A DNA stretch of 6,586 nucleotides from JAVXTH01 sp036642795 (GTDB lineage: Bacteria; Bacillota_I; Bacilli_A; Erysipelotrichales; Erysipelotrichaceae): assembly GCA_036642795.1 (NCBI GenBank), contig JAVXTH010000051.1:1-6586 (forward strand), read 5' to 3'. Numbering within the stretch: the first letter of the stretch is position 1; every line of letters begins with the position of its first letter. The notes beneath the pieces are model-generated. The model was not told the origin of the DNA, searched no databases, and was given only the letters and a program-made list of their open reading frames with translations. Positions 5,612 through 6,586 of this stretch are shown here, one piece after another. A program made the translations under genes and the position numbers.

Positions 5612-6442
5612 TTATAAAGTTAATAAAATAACGCCGGTACCTGCTGCTACTAAAAATAAAATAAGTGTAATACTGATGTTTTCTTTATTATTTTTATTCA
5701 TTTTAAATAACATTAACAAACCCATTCCAGCACTTGATATTAAACCAGAAACTAAAACGGCAAAAGGAATGGCATCAATCAAATACAATTGAGCAATCAT
5801 GACCGATGCGATACAATTTGGAATTAAACCAATGAAAGCAGAAGCAAACGGTTGAAGCATACTGCCATTTAATAAGAATTCTTTAAGATGCTCAATACCA
5901 ATTGCTTCCACTAAAAGTGAAATACTTAAATTAATAATAAAAATGAAAGAAAAGATTCTTAAGGTATGAAATAATGCTTCTTTCACATGGTCGAAGTTAC
6001 TTTCTTTCTTTGCACATAGATTGACGTTTTGATCACTCAAATTCGTGCTTTTTTCATGGAAGATAAAATCAACGCTATATCCTACGATAATGCCAATTAA
6101 TATTTTAAGGCCCATTACCTTCACAATCGTGTTAATTTGACTTGGATTGGATAACAAAATTGGGAAAGCTTCATCACTCGTTGATATAAAGACTGCCAAT
6201 AAGGTACCTGCACTAATCGTTTTACGAGCATATAAAGATGCCGCAACAATCGAAAAACCACATTGAGGGATACAACCAATTAAAGATGCGAAAAGAGGAC
6301 CAACTTTACGCCATGAAATTAATTTAAGTCGATTGTTTTCACTCATGTTATGTTCATAGAATTCAATGATTAAATAAGTTAAGAATAACAAAGGAATTAT
6401 TTTTATTGAATCCATCACAACTTCTTTTAATAATTCAAACAT
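5612..6442 (-). CDS. Putative manganese / heavy-metal exporter (ArsP_2-like membrane protein)
   Basis: A 276-residue integral membrane protein. It consists of two related halves, each opening with a proline-cysteine membrane motif: GPLFASLIGCIPQCGFS (48-64) and PFASAFIGLIPNCIAS (198-213). The first is followed by LLAVFISTSDEAFPILL (81-97), the second by IPFAVLVSGLISSAGMGLLM (225-244). This duplicated arrangement, with the conserved PQCG and TSDE, is what I know from the 'putative manganese transporter' / 10-TM heavy-metal exporter family. The substrate is inferred from the family name and not proven. Hydrophobic segments lie near 10-27, 48-70, 76-97, 108-127, 157-180, 196-220, 225-246 and 257-275. 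The linker between halves (128-155) is short and lacks the His/Cys-rich stretch I recall in longer members, keeping only H129, C143 and H152. An AAAGGAGG site lies 6 nt before the ATG. It is the first gene after the rRNA operon terminator. Confidence 0.85.
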   Translation of the reverse strand: MFELLKEVVMDSIKIIPLLFLTYLIIEFYEHNMSENNRLKLISWRKVGPLFASLIGCIPQCGFSIVAASLYARKTISAGTLLAVFISTSDEAFPILLSNPSQINTIVKVMGLKILIGIIVGYSVDFIFHEKSTNLSDQNVNLCAKKESNFDHVKEALFHTLRIFSFIFIINLSISLLVEAIGIEHLKEFLLNGSMLQPFASAFIGLIPNCIASVMIAQLYLIDAIPFAVLVSGLISSAGMGLLMLFKMNKNNKENISITLILFLVAAGTGVILLTL

Positions 6443-6448
6443 AAAGAT

Positions 6449-6456
6449 CCTCCTTT
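6449..6456 (-). promoter_or_regulatory. Strong Shine-Dalgarno of the metal-exporter gene
   Basis: AAAGGAGG in the transcript, 6 nt before ATG 6440-6442; the best match to the anti-Shine-Dalgarno sequence in this window. It supports MFELLKE as the true N-terminus. Confidence 0.85.
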
Positions 6457-6481
6457 CTATAGGATTACAAGAAATAATATT

Positions 6482-6517
6482 TTTATACTAACAATACCAT
6501 TGTATCAAATGTGTCAA
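6482..6517 (-). promoter_or_regulatory. Promoter region of the metal-exporter gene with candidate operator
   Basis: In transcript direction a perfect TTGACA (6512-6517) is followed by TTGATA (6503-6508) and, 15 nt on, TATAAA (6482-6487), about 40 nt before the start codon. TTGACA could instead pair with TATTGT (6491-6496) at 15 nt. Between them lies the inverted repeat ACAAT-GGT-ATTGT (6491-6503). The two -35-like elements form a 9-nt direct repeat, TTGACACAT/TTGATACAA. The repeats sit where a repressor would block RNA polymerase. The promoter itself is likely; the operator is inference. Confidence 0.55.
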
Positions 6518-6531
6518 GTTCCTATTGATAT

Positions 6532-6557
6532 AAAAAAGACTCACTGTAAAGTGAGTC
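6532..6557 (-). terminator. Intrinsic terminator of the rRNA operon
   Basis: A perfect 8-bp stem GACTCACT/AGTGAGTC with a 4-nt loop is followed by six T in the transcript (arms 6550-6557 and 6538-6545, T-tract 6532-6537). It begins 5 nt after the 5S rRNA end, so no tRNA genes follow this operon. Confidence 0.9.
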
Positions 6558-6562
6558 GATTA

Positions 6563-6586
6563 CCTGGCAGCGTGCTATCTTCACAG
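6563..6586 (-). rRNA. rrf: 5S ribosomal RNA, 3' end only (cut by the window edge)
   Basis: The minus-strand sequence CTGTGAAGATAGCACG followed by CTGCCAGGT matches the conserved 3' end of bacterial 5S rRNA (compare CTGTGAGAGTAGGACG-TTGCCAGGC). A strong terminator follows immediately, as expected at the end of a 16S-23S-5S operon. Only about 24 of ~115 nt are inside the window, and the exact 3' end is uncertain by a few bases. Orientation agrees with all protein genes here. Confidence 0.85.

Noticed and set aside
6443..6531. yybP-ykoY (manganese) riboswitch upstream of the metal exporter
   Set aside because: The leader between promoter and start is only about 40 nt, AT-rich and without the required paired domains. 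The nearby hairpin belongs to the rRNA terminator.

Overview
This is an AT-rich window in which every gene lies on the minus strand. Purine-rich Shine-Dalgarno sites (AAAGGAG, GAGGAGG), short hairpin-plus-T-tract terminators and the protein families point to a low-GC Bacillota. Erysipelotrichia or a Clostridia-like relative fits best, but that placement is an impression from family resemblance and no marker gene here fixes it.

Reading in the direction of transcription (right to left), the window opens with the last ~24 nt of a 5S rRNA, followed at once by a strong intrinsic terminator. An rRNA operon therefore lies just past the right edge. Next comes a monocistronic-looking gene for a two-fold symmetric membrane protein of the putative manganese / heavy-metal exporter type (ArsP_2-like), with a promoter region carrying a small inverted repeat and a direct repeat. 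A lipoprotein with an S41 (C-terminal-processing-protease-like) domain follows. The usual nucleophile position in its active-site motif appears to be glycine. It ends in a terminator squeezed against the start of the next gene, a SRAP/YedK-HMCES-type abasic-site DNA-protein crosslinking protein.

A two-gene unit comes next: an L-2-amino-thiazoline-4-carboxylic acid hydrolase-like protein and, 8 nt downstream, a membrane-anchored M20 metallopeptidase with all metal ligands intact. It ends in a terminator whose stem contains the M20 stop codon. The last unit is an ABC exporter: the ATPase gene overlaps the start of its permease gene. The permease reading frame stops right where a sequence resembling the right end of an IS200/IS605-type (TnpB-associated) transposon begins, so the permease is probably cut short by insertion and the element lies mostly beyond the left edge.

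The genes mostly look like ordinary chromosomal housekeeping or accessory functions in separate short transcription units. The points most worth checking are the transposon/permease junction, with the TnpB guide RNA it implies, and the S41 protein with a substituted catalytic serine. Next are the ATC-hydrolase/M20 pairing and the repeat-containing promoter of the metal exporter. I found no CRISPR array, phage genes, tRNA or convincing riboswitch. No stretch over 300 bases is without a gene; the longest gap, 6443-6562, holds a promoter and a terminator.
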